From contig WJKH01000029.1 in the NCBI GenBank assembly GCA_014729235.1, positions 1-46,209 on the forward strand: a stretch of 46,209 bases of DNA, given 5' to 3'. The stretch comes from Candidatus Dojkabacteria bacterium (GTDB taxonomy: Bacteria > Patescibacteriota > Dojkabacteria > SC72 > WJKH01). The notes beneath the pieces are model-generated. The model searched no databases. It worked only from the letters and a program-made list of their open reading frames with translations, and had not been told where the DNA came from. Both the position numbers and the translations under genes were made by a program. The stretch's first letter is position 1. Each line of letters opens with the position of its first letter. Positions 15,951 to 25,409 of this stretch are shown piece after piece.

Positions 15951-16703
15951 TCATACGACCTCAGATACCAACTCATAAAAATCATGAGGCATTAATAGCA
16001 GCCAGTCATGATTTCCATCTATAAACTTCAATGTTGAATTACCAATGAGCTGAGCCATCTTATGAGCAAGCTGCGATGAAAATATCTCATCAGAATTACC
16101 CCAGAAAATATACGTTGGCTGCTTGATCTTCTCAAACGTCTTAGCATCGTGAAAAATTGATTTTCTAACAATATTCCAAACTTTTGGTATTGAGAAAAAC
16201 TTTTTAAATACTTCTCTTAGAAAATCCCCGAGGATTAATAGGGAGAGCAATTTGTTTCTGGACAAGAAAAAGCTGCGCACGGTTTTTAAAGTTAATAAAT
16301 ATACAAATTTTGAATCGAAATAATTAGGCGAAAGCCCGGCAGAATCAATCAAGATCAGTTTGGAAACTCTGTCATTTATCGGGGCCAAGTTGAGAGCAAT
16401 ACCCCCGCCAAAAGAGTGTCCCACAAGAGTAACGCTATTAAGTTCGAGAGAATCAATAAATTTTGAAAATATTGTTGCTTATTTTTCGAAGTTCCACAGT
16501 TCTTCCGGCACGCTCGATTTTCCAAATCCCGGGATATCCGGAGCGATAACATGGTATCTCTGAGATAATAACTCCAGATTTTTCTTGTAGGTGAGGGCTC
16601 TGACTCCGCCGCCATGCAAAAACAACAATGGCTTGCCTTTGCCCATTGAGGTATATTTTATTTGAATGTTGTCTGTCTCAAAAGTTTGTTCTTTATTGTC
16701 CAT
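15951..16703 (-). pseudogene. Alpha/beta hydrolase interrupted by one in-frame TAA
   Basis: Read from the ATG at 16703, the frame encodes a standard alpha/beta hydrolase with oxyanion-hole HGGG (FLHGGGVRALTY) and DIPGFGKS. Codon 75 is TAA (16479-16481). Without any change of frame it continues as ATIFSKFIDSLELNSVTLVG, then the nucleophile elbow GHSFGG, an acid in WGNSDEIF, and the catalytic His in DGNHDW, ending at TGA (15951-15953). The whole would be 250 codons, the normal size. One nonsense change (for example CAA to TAA) suffices, so it is a young pseudogene, a strain polymorphism, a base error or a readthrough gene. Two separate products would each lack part of the catalytic triad. Confidence 0.8.
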
Positions 16704-16760
16704 TTCATCTTCAGTAAAAAGGGGAAAACTGACTGATCTTCTCAGGAAGAAATTATGCCA

Positions 16761-17336
16761 TTAATCGACAAACCTTATTGTCCTCCGATACTTTTTCCAA
16801 GAGGTGTTTATTTCAATCTCAATTTCTTCGGGTTTTTCAGTTGCTACCGGTCTTCCATCTATTTGTTTGGGTAATAATAGTCCATTGAGAACAGGATAGT
16901 TCTTCTCCAATATCTTGTCTTCAAAGTTACCCTCAATCCCGATATGTTTATAAAACCTTTTGAAGTTTTTAACTTCCGTTTCCTTACTTTTCACGAGGTA
17001 AGAGATAGCACTGTTGCCAATGTAGATATTCATAACAGAGAAAGGCTTTACAACTAGATTCAAATCTTTTGAAACTCTTTCTCTTTCGCCTAAGATAATT
17101 GAAATAGAATCAATTGAAATCGCTATATTGCGTAGATTCTTTATTCGCATAACAAAGTTCGGATAATAATGATTATCATCTTCGGAGATTCTATCGTATG
17201 TTGTTTCTTCACGCTCAATTATCAGTTTTGGTCTATTAAGATAATATGTTAAAACAGAAATTACTAGGGCTAGCAACGAAAATAATGATTGAAAAAAGTC
17301 CATAATTTTTTTTAATATATTAATTTTCTCAAACAA
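16761..17336 (-). CDS. Hypothetical protein with one N-terminal membrane segment
   Basis: A 191-residue protein I do not recognise. One membrane segment (about residues 15-32, LFSLLALVISVLTYYL) is followed by a soluble beta-rich domain (FVMRIKNLRNIAISIDSISIIL reads like an immunoglobulin-like strand pattern), ending in WKKYRRTIRFVD. A second Met 12 residues in (17303) is an equally good start. It lies 41 bases downstream of the last pilus gene (pilO) on the same strand; this may be chance. Confidence 0.6.
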   Translation of the reverse strand: MFEKINILKKIMDFFQSLFSLLALVISVLTYYLNRPKLIIEREETTYDRISEDDNHYYPNFVMRIKNLRNIAISIDSISIILGERERVSKDLNLVVKPFSVMNIYIGNSAISYLVKSKETEVKNFKRFYKHIGIEGNFEDKILEKNYPVLNGLLLPKQIDGRPVATEKPEEIEIEINTSWKKYRRTIRFVD

Positions 17337-17377
17337 AAGTTACTCACTCAAAAAGGTCCTACAGAAAAACAACACAA

Positions 17378-18097
17378 CTACTCATCCAGAAACACAGCAC
17401 CACGATCACGAATTACGGCAAGCAAATCCTCATCCTGCTGATAATTATAAAACGGCAGATAAAACAATTCACGCCCCATAGACTCAAGAGAAGCAGAATC
17501 ATCCTTCATATAAAAACCCTGAACAGACATCTCAAGACTCCAAGTATCGGCAGCAAACTCATCCTTCTTCTGAATATCAACATTTTGAACAGTAATTAAA
17601 TACGGAGAAGACTCCTGCAAATCCTTTAAAAAACTCATAATATCATCATAAGAACCGCTATATTCCAATGGCCCGCTAACACTCGTTACAGAGCCGAATT
17701 CTGTACCTTCCTGCACAATATCGGCATTGCTGGCACGAATTGAATTTAATGTGAGAGACTTTTCCTGAGCCAGCTTGTCGACATAAAAAGCAAAATCTGC
17801 CACCTCCAGCTCCGTTGGAATCATTGTAGAAAAAAGCTTGTAATCAGACTTCAGAGCCACAGAATTCATTGACTGCAATTCTTCAAGCAACTTATCCATT
17901 TGCTTTTGATTGGATATGACCTCGTCCTTTTCCTGATTCATCTCCCGAGCATCACTGATCATAGGAATATACACAAAAATAACCAGCAGTAAAAAAATGC
18001 CAATACTCAAAATCGGGATAACAAGATCCCCAAGTTTAAAATTTCTCTCTTTCCCGGCTTGTGCAACAGCTGTTGTATCTCGCGATTTTCCTATCAT
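17378..18097 (-). CDS. pilO: Type IV pilus inner-membrane protein PilO-like
   Basis: A 239-residue protein with a short cytoplasmic N-terminus, one membrane segment (about 26-46), a coiled coil (about 52-75, EMNQEKDEVISNQKQMDKLLEEL), then a periplasmic-type ferredoxin-like region with SGSYDDIMSFLKDLQESSPYLITVQNVDI, which is the typical PilO pattern. PilO pairs with PilN to link the cytoplasmic PilM to the outer part of the pilus machine. It follows pilN by 14 bases in the order pilM-pilN-pilO, which strengthens the call. Confidence 0.85.
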   Translation of the reverse strand: MIGKSRDTTAVAQAGKERNFKLGDLVIPILSIGIFLLLVIFVYIPMISDAREMNQEKDEVISNQKQMDKLLEELQSMNSVALKSDYKLFSTMIPTELEVADFAFYVDKLAQEKSLTLNSIRASNADIVQEGTEFGSVTSVSGPLEYSGSYDDIMSFLKDLQESSPYLITVQNVDIQKKDEFAADTWSLEMSVQGFYMKDDSASLESMGRELFYLPFYNYQQDEDLLAVIRDRGAVFLDE

Positions 18098-18111
18098 AAA
18101 TAGATTAGCTT

Positions 18112-19083
18112 CTAAAATGAACTAATGAAAAAATCATAATTTAAACTACCTTCAAATTCAAAACTTGTCTCATTTGGATCAGTGTTAAGAGACTCCAGAT
18201 TCACAGTCTCAATTGCGTCATCAATCGAAAGAAAATGCCAAAGCTTCGCTACCTGCTCGAGGTTATCAGCTTTGCCTTCAACTGAAAACGTAAGATTGGA
18301 GTGAATTTCAATTGCCTCAATTTCAGCCAGGTTTTGAGAAATCTCCTTCCAATAAGCCAAAACTCTTTCGTAAGGAATCGCTTCAGTCTGTATGTTTTTG
18401 TAAGTATCAAGCCTTTTTTTGATAAAAGAATTTTTGACTATAGTGGATTTGTACCCTTCAACACGCGATTCATAATCATTGTAAAGAATTCTTTTTTCCT
18501 TCTGTAACTCAGATTTGGTCAAAACATTGTAGCCAACAATTACCAATGAGATAACTACCAACAATAAAATTGCCAATGCAGCTCCTATATTGAAAGATGA
18601 CTTTGTTTCTTCAACCTTGATTTCCTCCTCAGTCATTGGAGGAATTAAATTGATCCCTTCACCCTTTACGATGTTCTCAAATTTTTCTTTAATCTTTGCA
18701 TTTTGAGATTCGGTTTCTTTGTCTTTTTTTCGATTCTTGCGGTTTTTGCGACGGCTGCGCCGTTTATTTTTACGTTTGTCTTTACCGGAATCGGATTCTA
18801 AATTTCCTCCAGACTGTACATCAGAGTTATCTTTAGCAGATGGTCCGGCATCTTCGGGACCGTTCTCTTTGATCGAGACTTCTAAATTACCACTCTCAGG
18901 GCTCCCTGATGCCGCTGAGTCACTGCTTACGCGAGAAACAGGGCTTTGCCCATCAGTGATAGATTGCGAACTTTGAGGAGTACTTGAAGAAGAAGCTGCA
19001 TTTGCCTGCGATCCGGCATTCACATCCTGAACAGCACTATTTTGATTTGTTGTATCAACGTTTGTATCTGCCACAAATCCCAA
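18112..19083 (-). CDS. pilN: Type IV pilus protein PilN-like with long cytoplasmic linker
   Basis: A 323-residue protein. The first 140 residues are low-complexity (Ser, Asn, Gln, Asp, then a Lys/Arg block KDKRKNKRRSRRKNRKNRKK), followed by the segment GEGINLIPP that resembles the PilN motif (INLLP) which binds PilM. Next come one membrane segment (about 168-190) and an extracytoplasmic domain. The unusual feature is that the INLIPP motif, normally at the very N-terminus, sits near residue 145 behind a long linker. The start is TTG at 19083; a GTG at 19074 is an alternative. It lies nine bases after pilM. Confidence 0.85.
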   Translation of the reverse strand: MGFVADTNVDTTNQNSAVQDVNAGSQANAASSSSTPQSSQSITDGQSPVSRVSSDSAASGSPESGNLEVSIKENGPEDAGPSAKDNSDVQSGGNLESDSGKDKRKNKRRSRRKNRKNRKKDKETESQNAKIKEKFENIVKGEGINLIPPMTEEEIKVEETKSSFNIGAALAILLLVVISLVIVGYNVLTKSELQKEKRILYNDYESRVEGYKSTIVKNSFIKKRLDTYKNIQTEAIPYERVLAYWKEISQNLAEIEAIEIHSNLTFSVEGKADNLEQVAKLWHFLSIDDAIETVNLESLNTDPNETSFEFEGSLNYDFFISSF

Positions 19084-19092
19084 AATCTCAAG

Positions 19093-20127
19093 TTATTCTC
19101 GATCCTTAAGCCCCAAACCAACAGCTACAGAGAAAGAAGGCTTACTCTTTGATAAAGTCCCTTCAATCTTTTTGTTTATCTCAATATTTTGGAATGGGTC
19201 AGCAATTTTACAACCAATACTCAAGGCAGTCGTCAGATAAGATTCAAGCCCGGGAAGAAGAGCTCCATCGCCATTCAGCAGACATTTCGGAGGAGCACTT
19301 AGCAAAGTTTGAGATTTATAAAACTCAATACCTCGCAAAATTTCTGTAACAATTGACTGCATAATCGGATCGAGTGCAGTCACAATCTTTCCTTCAAGCA
19401 CATCCGGAGTTAAACCATAGTTTCTTTTATACTCCTCAGCCTGATTGTATTCAAAATTAAACTTATTCACAATTGCTTGCGTCAAAGAATCAGAACCTAT
19501 TGAAATACTTTGTGAAAACACTAGATATCCGTCATTCATAATTGACATATCAGTGCTTTGTGACCCAAAATCAAGCATCAGCAGATGCTTTTCACCTGTA
19601 GCTCGATACATAGCCCGTCCCATAGCAATTGATTCAGTTTCAATAGCCAGAGGATCAAGTCCGGCCTTTGAAACAACATTTACATAAATATCAACTATCT
19701 TCCTGGGAGCCGCTACCAGCAGCACTTTTTGCGCATCGCGAGCCTGATCGTAACCAACTTTAATAAAGCTCATCTGTACATCATCAATTGGAATTGGAAT
19801 ATACTGTTTTGCCTCATAATACACAGCGTTTTCAAGCTCCTTCTCTTTGATACCCACAAACTCAATAAATCTAGTAAAAACAGAGTATTCGGGCATCGCC
19901 ATAACAACTTTCTTATTTCGGATATTTGAAGAATCGTAGAGTGCTTTTAGAGCATCCGCCAATTTTTTCTGATGCGCTTCATCTTCACTATTAATAACCC
20001 CATGTGGAGTCGCCTGGCTTCCAAAGTTGACCAGTTTCGGCTTTTTAGTCCCAATATCATTTATCTGAATAGCTTTTACAGAGTGGTGTCCAAAATCTAA
20101 TCCTACGTGATCGGGCAGTTTTGACAT
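19093..20127 (-). CDS. pilM: Type IV pilus assembly ATPase PilM
   Basis: A 344-residue cytoplasmic actin-fold protein. The motifs are GLDFGHHSVKAIQ near residue 9 (phosphate 1), YYEAKQYIPIPIDDVQMSF near 105 (a PilM signature), LLMLDFGSQSTDMSIM near 187 (phosphate 2), and LLNGDGALLPGLESYL near 290 (adenosine). It recruits PilN and connects to the motor ATPases. The 257 bases before it contain copy III of the palindromic repeat, separating pilMNO from the upstream secreted-protein gene. Confidence 0.92.
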   Translation of the reverse strand: MSKLPDHVGLDFGHHSVKAIQINDIGTKKPKLVNFGSQATPHGVINSEDEAHQKKLADALKALYDSSNIRNKKVVMAMPEYSVFTRFIEFVGIKEKELENAVYYEAKQYIPIPIDDVQMSFIKVGYDQARDAQKVLLVAAPRKIVDIYVNVVSKAGLDPLAIETESIAMGRAMYRATGEKHLLMLDFGSQSTDMSIMNDGYLVFSQSISIGSDSLTQAIVNKFNFEYNQAEEYKRNYGLTPDVLEGKIVTALDPIMQSIVTEILRGIEFYKSQTLLSAPPKCLLNGDGALLPGLESYLTTALSIGCKIADPFQNIEINKKIEGTLSKSKPSFSVAVGLGLKDRE

Positions 20128-20191
20128 TTTCTTTATCGCTTAAAACTTAGGCATTACTAATTAGAATAGCATTATTGGATGATTATGTAAA

Positions 20192-20270
20192 TTAATGTGA
20201 GTTACAAAATTCAAAAATCAATAGAGCAATAATTTTTGAATTTCGAATACCCCATATTAACGATATTAAT
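20192..20270 (-). repeat. Palindromic repeat family, copy III (short form)
   Basis: It contains a perfect 12-bp hairpin, AAATTCAAAAAT (20207-20218) with ATTTTTGAATTT (20232-20243), and a 13-base loop CAATAGAGCAATA shared with copies I and IV. The outer part TTAATGTGAGTTAC is shared with copies I, II and IV, and GAATACCCCATATTAA with copy IV. It lies 65 bases upstream of pilM. As a transcript it could work as a processing site or a weak terminator after the adhesin gene (inference). Confidence 0.7.
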
Positions 20271-20384
20271 CCGGAGTTTAAGCCTTCAAATCTTTCTTAT
20301 TGCATCTTTATTGTTGCATCCCTGGCCAAATATGAGACCAGTAAACATGGACATGGACCTGAATCATGAAACTCGAAAGTCTGT

Positions 20385-23300
20385 TTAGTAAGGCTTAAAA
20401 CCTATACCTTTTCTGTAAACATCAACACTATCTGTAAAGAACTCCCTCGAAATATACAAGTACCTCGGATCAAAGTGCACAGCAACAGAAGGAAACTCTA
20501 CATTATCACGTAATTTCAAAGAACGCTTAAACTCAACCGAAGGTGAAACCAATCCTAAACCAATCAAGCTGCCATCAACCCTCAAACCATCAGCAGTTTC
20601 ATTTGTTTCATCAGTAGCTTCAACACTCAAGTTGCCAAATGCCAGAAAATATCCCTGCAGCAAATCATAATTCGGTTTACTTGTAGGGGTCCCGCCCGAT
20701 TGAGACTGCCAGACTCCTTCCTGAATATTAATATCGCCTTGTGATATGAATATACATCCGTTTTTACTGAAATCTCCGGTTACATCAGTTTCAATATTTG
20801 AATTAATATTTAACGGTCCATTTGCAACAATAACTGCTGTCGGCAAATCACAAACAAATGCCTCGTTTCCGGGCGCTGCTCCATGTTCGACAGTCAAACC
20901 GGAATTTGCCCTGATCACACACTTTTCCTTACCCGCTGAACAAATATCTGAAGTGCTACCTGTACTTGCAGCATCAATAGTATCACCCGGTAAAACAACC
21001 TCATCATACTCATCAGGACTCTTGGAAATCTTTTCTGTTAAACCCACAATTAAATCATTATAGAGTAGGGCACCGGCAGTATTCTGGCCGGCAGAAAGCC
21101 TGATATAAGGATTGAAATACTTATTATCGTTTGTCCGCTCATAGACCTCGATTGCTGAAGGGCCGCTCGCTAACAATAATTCCGTTGACACTTGGACCTG
21201 ATCTTTTCTGAATTCAAAATTATCATAACCCGGCATAGCTAAAGTATCTGAATCATTACTGTCCAGAACAGGAAGTGCAACTGCACCTCCGCTATATACA
21301 AGCCCCGCTTTTGTTGTCATCCACGCACTTCCAATTACACCGCAAGACTGCCCGATACAGCTTGAGTCACTTTCAAATTCACCCGCATTGCATGCATTAT
21401 CTACAACTTCCATTTTAACTCCAAGCCTGCCTTCATCAACAGTCCCAATATCAATATCATAGTTTCCAATCAATCCACCTGGAAAACTTGTATCCTCCCA
21501 AATTGGAGATGAAGTATACGTGTATGAGCCGGGTCCTCCGACAGGAACATTAAACGTATTTCCATTATTTACAACTCTCATTGTCTGACTGCCGGCAGAG
21601 TAGGGCAGAGGTTCTGAACCGTCAGGAAAAAGTCCCCCAAATCCTTGAGAACGGAGGACAGCACCTGAGTTTTCAGTTATCCTCCAGGGAATTCTGAAAG
21701 TCTGCTTGTCCTGCACTTTAAATGATCCAAAATTTCCTGTAGGAGGCGTGAGATCTACAAACCAGCTTCCTGAGTTTACCCAGCCACTGTTGGAAAGTGC
21801 CATATCTTGAGCATATCCAAATACATTCAACGTCTGGCTGTCAAAGTTATATACAGGGTTATCAAAAAATTCAACTTCATACTCAATATCCAGATACGAT
21901 CCCCCAACAGCTCCTACGAAAGAATTTACTTTTATTTCGCCATAATTTGTTCCATTTCTTGCATCGCTGTAGACATTGCCGGTCCAGAGCGAAGGTGAGG
22001 TAAAAGTATTACCACCTCCATATATACTGTCCCCAGTTGAAGGAAAAGCCCAATCGTAATTTGCAAAACATCCAAGGACACTTCCGTTACATATAAAATC
22101 GTTCGCTGCAGCGTTGATATTAGCCCCATAACCCGCTCTGTTGTCACTTCCCAGTGTAGTAGAATTCGAAGAAAACTGCACATATCCGCCGGTCTGTCCC
22201 AACCTCACAAATTCACGATTTTTCCCATGAGTGTTAATTGTCTCAGTTGCAAGCCCCGTTCCCAATGGGTAGTAAAAATCATTTCCTAAATTCTCAGCCT
22301 CAACTGTAACACCATTTACCCTGATCTTATCTACCAACAATACTCTCCAACCCAAATCACATCCCGCACCACCGCCGGAGCTAAAGCAACATTGATCCTG
22401 GAAACGTATTTTGATCCTGTTTGGGGAGACTGAGTCAGACGTATTAAAAGCATACTGCATATAAGTATTTGGAACGTACCAACTGCGCACCACTTCGTCA
22501 TCGACCAGAAGCTCCATTTTAGCCTGCTGCGGATATGCAGAAGGATTGCAGTCTCCTGTTGATCTGCCAAATACGTTAATTTTAATCCTTGTTCCATCTT
22601 TTGTCATCTTATGAAGCGACTGATCAAGATTCAGCCACGAATGAGCCCCTCCCTGCATCCATATTCCGGCACTTACTATATCTCCAATTCCATCCGGATC
22701 ACTATATCGAACCGTTAAGGTTGCCGGATTGTTATCAGTACAAAGACTTGCCGGACCGTTATCAGTATCTGGTTCTGTCCCGGAAACACCATTTGGGGGA
22801 GTAACCGAAACAACAGTCGGAAGACAGTTTGTCCTGAATGTCTCCGGATCTGACCAGTCTGAATAACGATCATTGGATTTGTTACAAAAAGACGTTGGCG
22901 GCATACGATTAATTGCTCTTACACGCCAATTATACTCAGTGCATTCATCCAGCGCTGCTCCGTCATAATCAAATGATTGCCCATAAAATACATATTTATT
23001 GTAATATGATCCAATACTTGAAGGATCAAAGGTTACTCCATCCTCATATATAACAACCTGATAAGCGTGAAGCTGTCCGTCATCTAGTTCTCCATCTGGA
23101 CAATGTATCGCCGGCGAAATACAGGATTTTACATTGTAGCCCCAATCACCTGGCGCGTCCCATTCCAGACGAAATGTATTCACAGGTACAGCGCTGCCAC
23201 CCTGATAGCCATAAGTTAACCCTGTCGGGACTCCCGGATCTGTATAGCCAACAGAATTACATGCACAGACACACTCGCCGGTACCTGGAGTAGGAGTAGA

Positions 23301-23744
23301 ACCTGTCCCTCCCTGGTAACATGTAACTGTATTTCCACATGGATTACAGATTACTGTACATGAACTCGCACCGCCGCCGGGATTTGTAACCCCATAACCG
23401 GAAGGACATTCAGGCTGGCAGTAATAGTTATCACTACAAGACCCGTTGTTACAGGCACACCCTCTAGAAAGCTGATTACAGCTTCCGCCAGCACAAGTTG
23501 CCCCCCCATCAACAGTACAAGTATAACTAAAACCGTCACATGTCTGGCACCCTTTATCGTTGTCAACTATACATTCATAGCCTCCTGCATCTGGCATCTG
23601 AGCACAGCTGTAACAAGGCGGACACCCTGAAGAATTACAGTCCTCAGCAAAAGCCACGCCCACACCAACCACTGATAACAATCCGCATAGCAAAAATATC
23701 GAAAACCCAAATTGAAACTGTTTTAACCTCACGTTTATCTTCAT
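20385..23744 (-). CDS. Large secreted Cys-rich protein of the pilus locus, adhesin candidate
   Basis: A 1119-residue protein that I do not recognise by name. A signal peptide (about 1-33, cleavage likely after GVAFA) is followed by about 130 residues with 22 cysteines in EGF- or keratin-like spacing. A fibronectin-like beta region comes next (about 165-300, with YNWRVRAINRMPP and FRTNCLPTVVSVTPP), then further beta-rich domains. A C-terminal part (about 935-1119) has DLPTAVIVANGPLNINSNIETDV, GCIFISQGDINI and YISREFF, a stacked-strand pattern. There is no membrane segment after the signal. Its place between minor pilins and pilMNO suggests a pilus-tip or surface adhesin comparable in role to PilY1 (inference). 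It overlaps the preceding gene by four bases (ATGA). Confidence 0.65.
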   Translation of the reverse strand: MKINVRLKQFQFGFSIFLLCGLLSVVGVGVAFAEDCNSSGCPPCYSCAQMPDAGGYECIVDNDKGCQTCDGFSYTCTVDGGATCAGGSCNQLSRGCACNNGSCSDNYYCQPECPSGYGVTNPGGGASSCTVICNPCGNTVTCYQGGTGSTPTPGTGECVCACNSVGYTDPGVPTGLTYGYQGGSAVPVNTFRLEWDAPGDWGYNVKSCISPAIHCPDGELDDGQLHAYQVVIYEDGVTFDPSSIGSYYNKYVFYGQSFDYDGAALDECTEYNWRVRAINRMPPTSFCNKSNDRYSDWSDPETFRTNCLPTVVSVTPPNGVSGTEPDTDNGPASLCTDNNPATLTVRYSDPDGIGDIVSAGIWMQGGAHSWLNLDQSLHKMTKDGTRIKINVFGRSTGDCNPSAYPQQAKMELLVDDEVVRSWYVPNTYMQYAFNTSDSVSPNRIKIRFQDQCCFSSGGGAGCDLGWRVLLVDKIRVNGVTVEAENLGNDFYYPLGTGLATETINTHGKNREFVRLGQTGGYVQFSSNSTTLGSDNRAGYGANINAAANDFICNGSVLGCFANYDWAFPSTGDSIYGGGNTFTSPSLWTGNVYSDARNGTNYGEIKVNSFVGAVGGSYLDIEYEVEFFDNPVYNFDSQTLNVFGYAQDMALSNSGWVNSGSWFVDLTPPTGNFGSFKVQDKQTFRIPWRITENSGAVLRSQGFGGLFPDGSEPLPYSAGSQTMRVVNNGNTFNVPVGGPGSYTYTSSPIWEDTSFPGGLIGNYDIDIGTVDEGRLGVKMEVVDNACNAGEFESDSSCIGQSCGVIGSAWMTTKAGLVYSGGAVALPVLDSNDSDTLAMPGYDNFEFRKDQVQVSTELLLASGPSAIEVYERTNDNKYFNPYIRLSAGQNTAGALLYNDLIVGLTEKISKSPDEYDEVVLPGDTIDAASTGSTSDICSAGKEKCVIRANSGLTVEHGAAPGNEAFVCDLPTAVIVANGPLNINSNIETDVTGDFSKNGCIFISQGDINIQEGVWQSQSGGTPTSKPNYDLLQGYFLAFGNLSVEATDETNETADGLRVDGSLIGLGLVSPSVEFKRSLKLRDNVEFPSVAVHFDPRYLYISREFFTDSVDVYRKGIGFKPY

Positions 23745-24952
23745 CTGGACAGTCCAACTAATAAATAAACCAGTAAGCTGTTATCAACGGTAGAGTAATT
23801 ATATCCATCATCGCCGTAAGTAGGCTCATAGAAAGCTCCGAAATTATTAATTGGGGAAGCAAATGCCTCATGATCATAATCAAAAAACTCCCTTTTAGCT
23901 TTTACAACAAAAGTCCCGCGATCAGCTAAATAGTTATCATAATACAACTCGCTGAACATCTCATTATAAAACATCCCGCATACAGCCATCGCATTTACAT
24001 CAGCAGTCGTTGATATTGCGTCACCGTTATTTCCGAATTCAGACGCAAATCGGATATACTTATCATTAGCTGTTGCTCTGTACAAATCCAGAAGAGCAAC
24101 CCCCAATATGCACTTCGTTGAGTCACCAAAAAACCGATTTTCTGCTGTCTCATTAACATAAATAGAAGCGGCTTGATTTGCGAAATACTCCGCACGCTCC
24201 AAGTAGTAATCATCCTCAGTCATTTTAAACTGAGCAGCCTCATCAGAAGCATACACAGCATAGCTTATTAATTCAGGCTCCTGCTCAGAAAGAGGGAATG
24301 ATTTGTCAGCGGTCTCATATATACTCCTGTCGCCAGTCAATACTGATTCAACATAATCATAATAACCCTCCTGCTCAGAGAAGTTTTCAGTAAAACCCTG
24401 CGACAAAAGAGGATTATAAACATTGCGGCTGCACATTTTCAGAGCCTTTTCGCGTATGGATTCAGAAACCTTGTCACTCAGATAAATTTCTTGAAGAAAT
24501 CGACAATTCCAGAAGTTTATCTGAAGTGTATCTACTTTGCTTTGATCCAGATACACATCCAGATCATTATCAATCTGTGCCAGATATTCTTTTGACTTGT
24601 CTTCGTCGCTGAACGCTTCAAAATGTTTAAATTTAGCCCAAATCACAGGAGCACCGGTCTGATTACTTTCCACAGCATTGCAATCCATCCCATCGTCTTC
24701 AATTTTACAAGTTACTTTGGCTAAATACCGACCACTTTTATCACGATTTTCATTCATCCAATCCAGTACTTTTACTGCAATTTCTTTATTGGTTGGCTCA
24801 GGAACAGGATCAGTAGTCAAATCTAACCACCAATCTCTGATATACGGAAAAGCGTAAACCAACCCAAGAGTCGCCGCTCCAAGCAGCACAACAAGTACAA
24901 CAACCCTCAGTAGATCTTTTTTTTGCAGCTTAATTTTCAACGCAGATATCAA
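23741..24952 (-). CDS. Membrane-anchored helical protein, possibly alpha/alpha-toroid fold
   Basis: A 403-residue protein. One N-terminal membrane segment (about 15-36) is followed by a soluble, mostly helical region. Patterns such as EIAVKVLDWMNENRDKSGRY, EQEPELISYAVYASDEAAQF and VALLDLYRATANDKYIRFA resemble the helix pairs of six-hairpin glycosidase or alpha/alpha-toroid proteins. I cannot place it in a family and see no proven catalytic residues. Its stop codon overlaps the ATG of the large secreted protein (ATGA), so the two are co-translated and may act together outside the membrane. The start is TTG at 24952 or 24940. Confidence 0.55.
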   Translation of the reverse strand: MISALKIKLQKKDLLRVVVLVVLLGAATLGLVYAFPYIRDWWLDLTTDPVPEPTNKEIAVKVLDWMNENRDKSGRYLAKVTCKIEDDGMDCNAVESNQTGAPVIWAKFKHFEAFSDEDKSKEYLAQIDNDLDVYLDQSKVDTLQINFWNCRFLQEIYLSDKVSESIREKALKMCSRNVYNPLLSQGFTENFSEQEGYYDYVESVLTGDRSIYETADKSFPLSEQEPELISYAVYASDEAAQFKMTEDDYYLERAEYFANQAASIYVNETAENRFFGDSTKCILGVALLDLYRATANDKYIRFASEFGNNGDAISTTADVNAMAVCGMFYNEMFSELYYDNYLADRGTFVVKAKREFFDYDHEAFASPINNFGAFYEPTYGDDGYNYSTVDNSLLVYLLVGLSR

Positions 24953-24973
24953 CTCAAGTTAAAAAAGATTGCA

Positions 24974-25363
24974 CTAACCAAGCATAACTCGCTTAATCTC
25001 ATTTACTATGTCCTCGGAATTCAATTCTGATTTGATCAAGTATGATTTAGCCCCGATTTCGTAGGCCTCTTTAATAACTTTATCGCTAACCATAGCTGTC
25101 AATACAATAACAGGCATTTCTCCATATTTATCGGGGTTATCCTTGATATTCCTCAATACCTCAAGTCCATCAATGCCGGGCATCATTAAATCCAACAGCA
25201 CTAGATCAACTTTAGGCTTATTATCAATCAAAGCTTGCATTCCCTTATAGCCATCAGGGGCTTTTAATACCTTCCATCCCTGTGCTTCCAAAATCTCCGC
25301 ATATGATTCTAAAAGTGCCTCCTCATCTTCCATTATGAGGATAGTCTTCTTTTCTTCTGCCAT
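24974..25363 (-). CDS. Single-domain response regulator (CheY-like receiver)
   Basis: A 129-residue receiver domain with no output domain. Key residues are present: acidic pair E12/D13 (IMEDEEALL), phospho-acceptor D58 (LLDLMMPGIDG), T89 (VLTAM) and K111 (YLIKSE). Such proteins act by protein-protein contact, as CheY or the PilG/PilH proteins do. No histidine kinase is encoded in the window. Its position inside the pilus locus, 46 bases after the PilX-like gene, suggests control of pilus activity (inference). Confidence 0.9.
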   Translation of the reverse strand: MAEEKKTILIMEDEEALLESYAEILEAQGWKVLKAPDGYKGMQALIDNKPKVDLVLLDLMMPGIDGLEVLRNIKDNPDKYGEMPVIVLTAMVSDKVIKEAYEIGAKSYLIKSELNSEDIVNEIKRVMLG

Positions 25364-25409
25364 CCCTTACTTTAATTAAAACTTAACTACTGACTTTTAA
25401 AAATCCCCA

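Noticed and set aside
15951-16703. Recoding of a stop codon, as in Gracilibacteria/Absconditabacteria
   Set aside because: Those lineages recode TGA to Gly; here the internal stop is TAA, and TGA is used as a normal terminator in several genes of the window.
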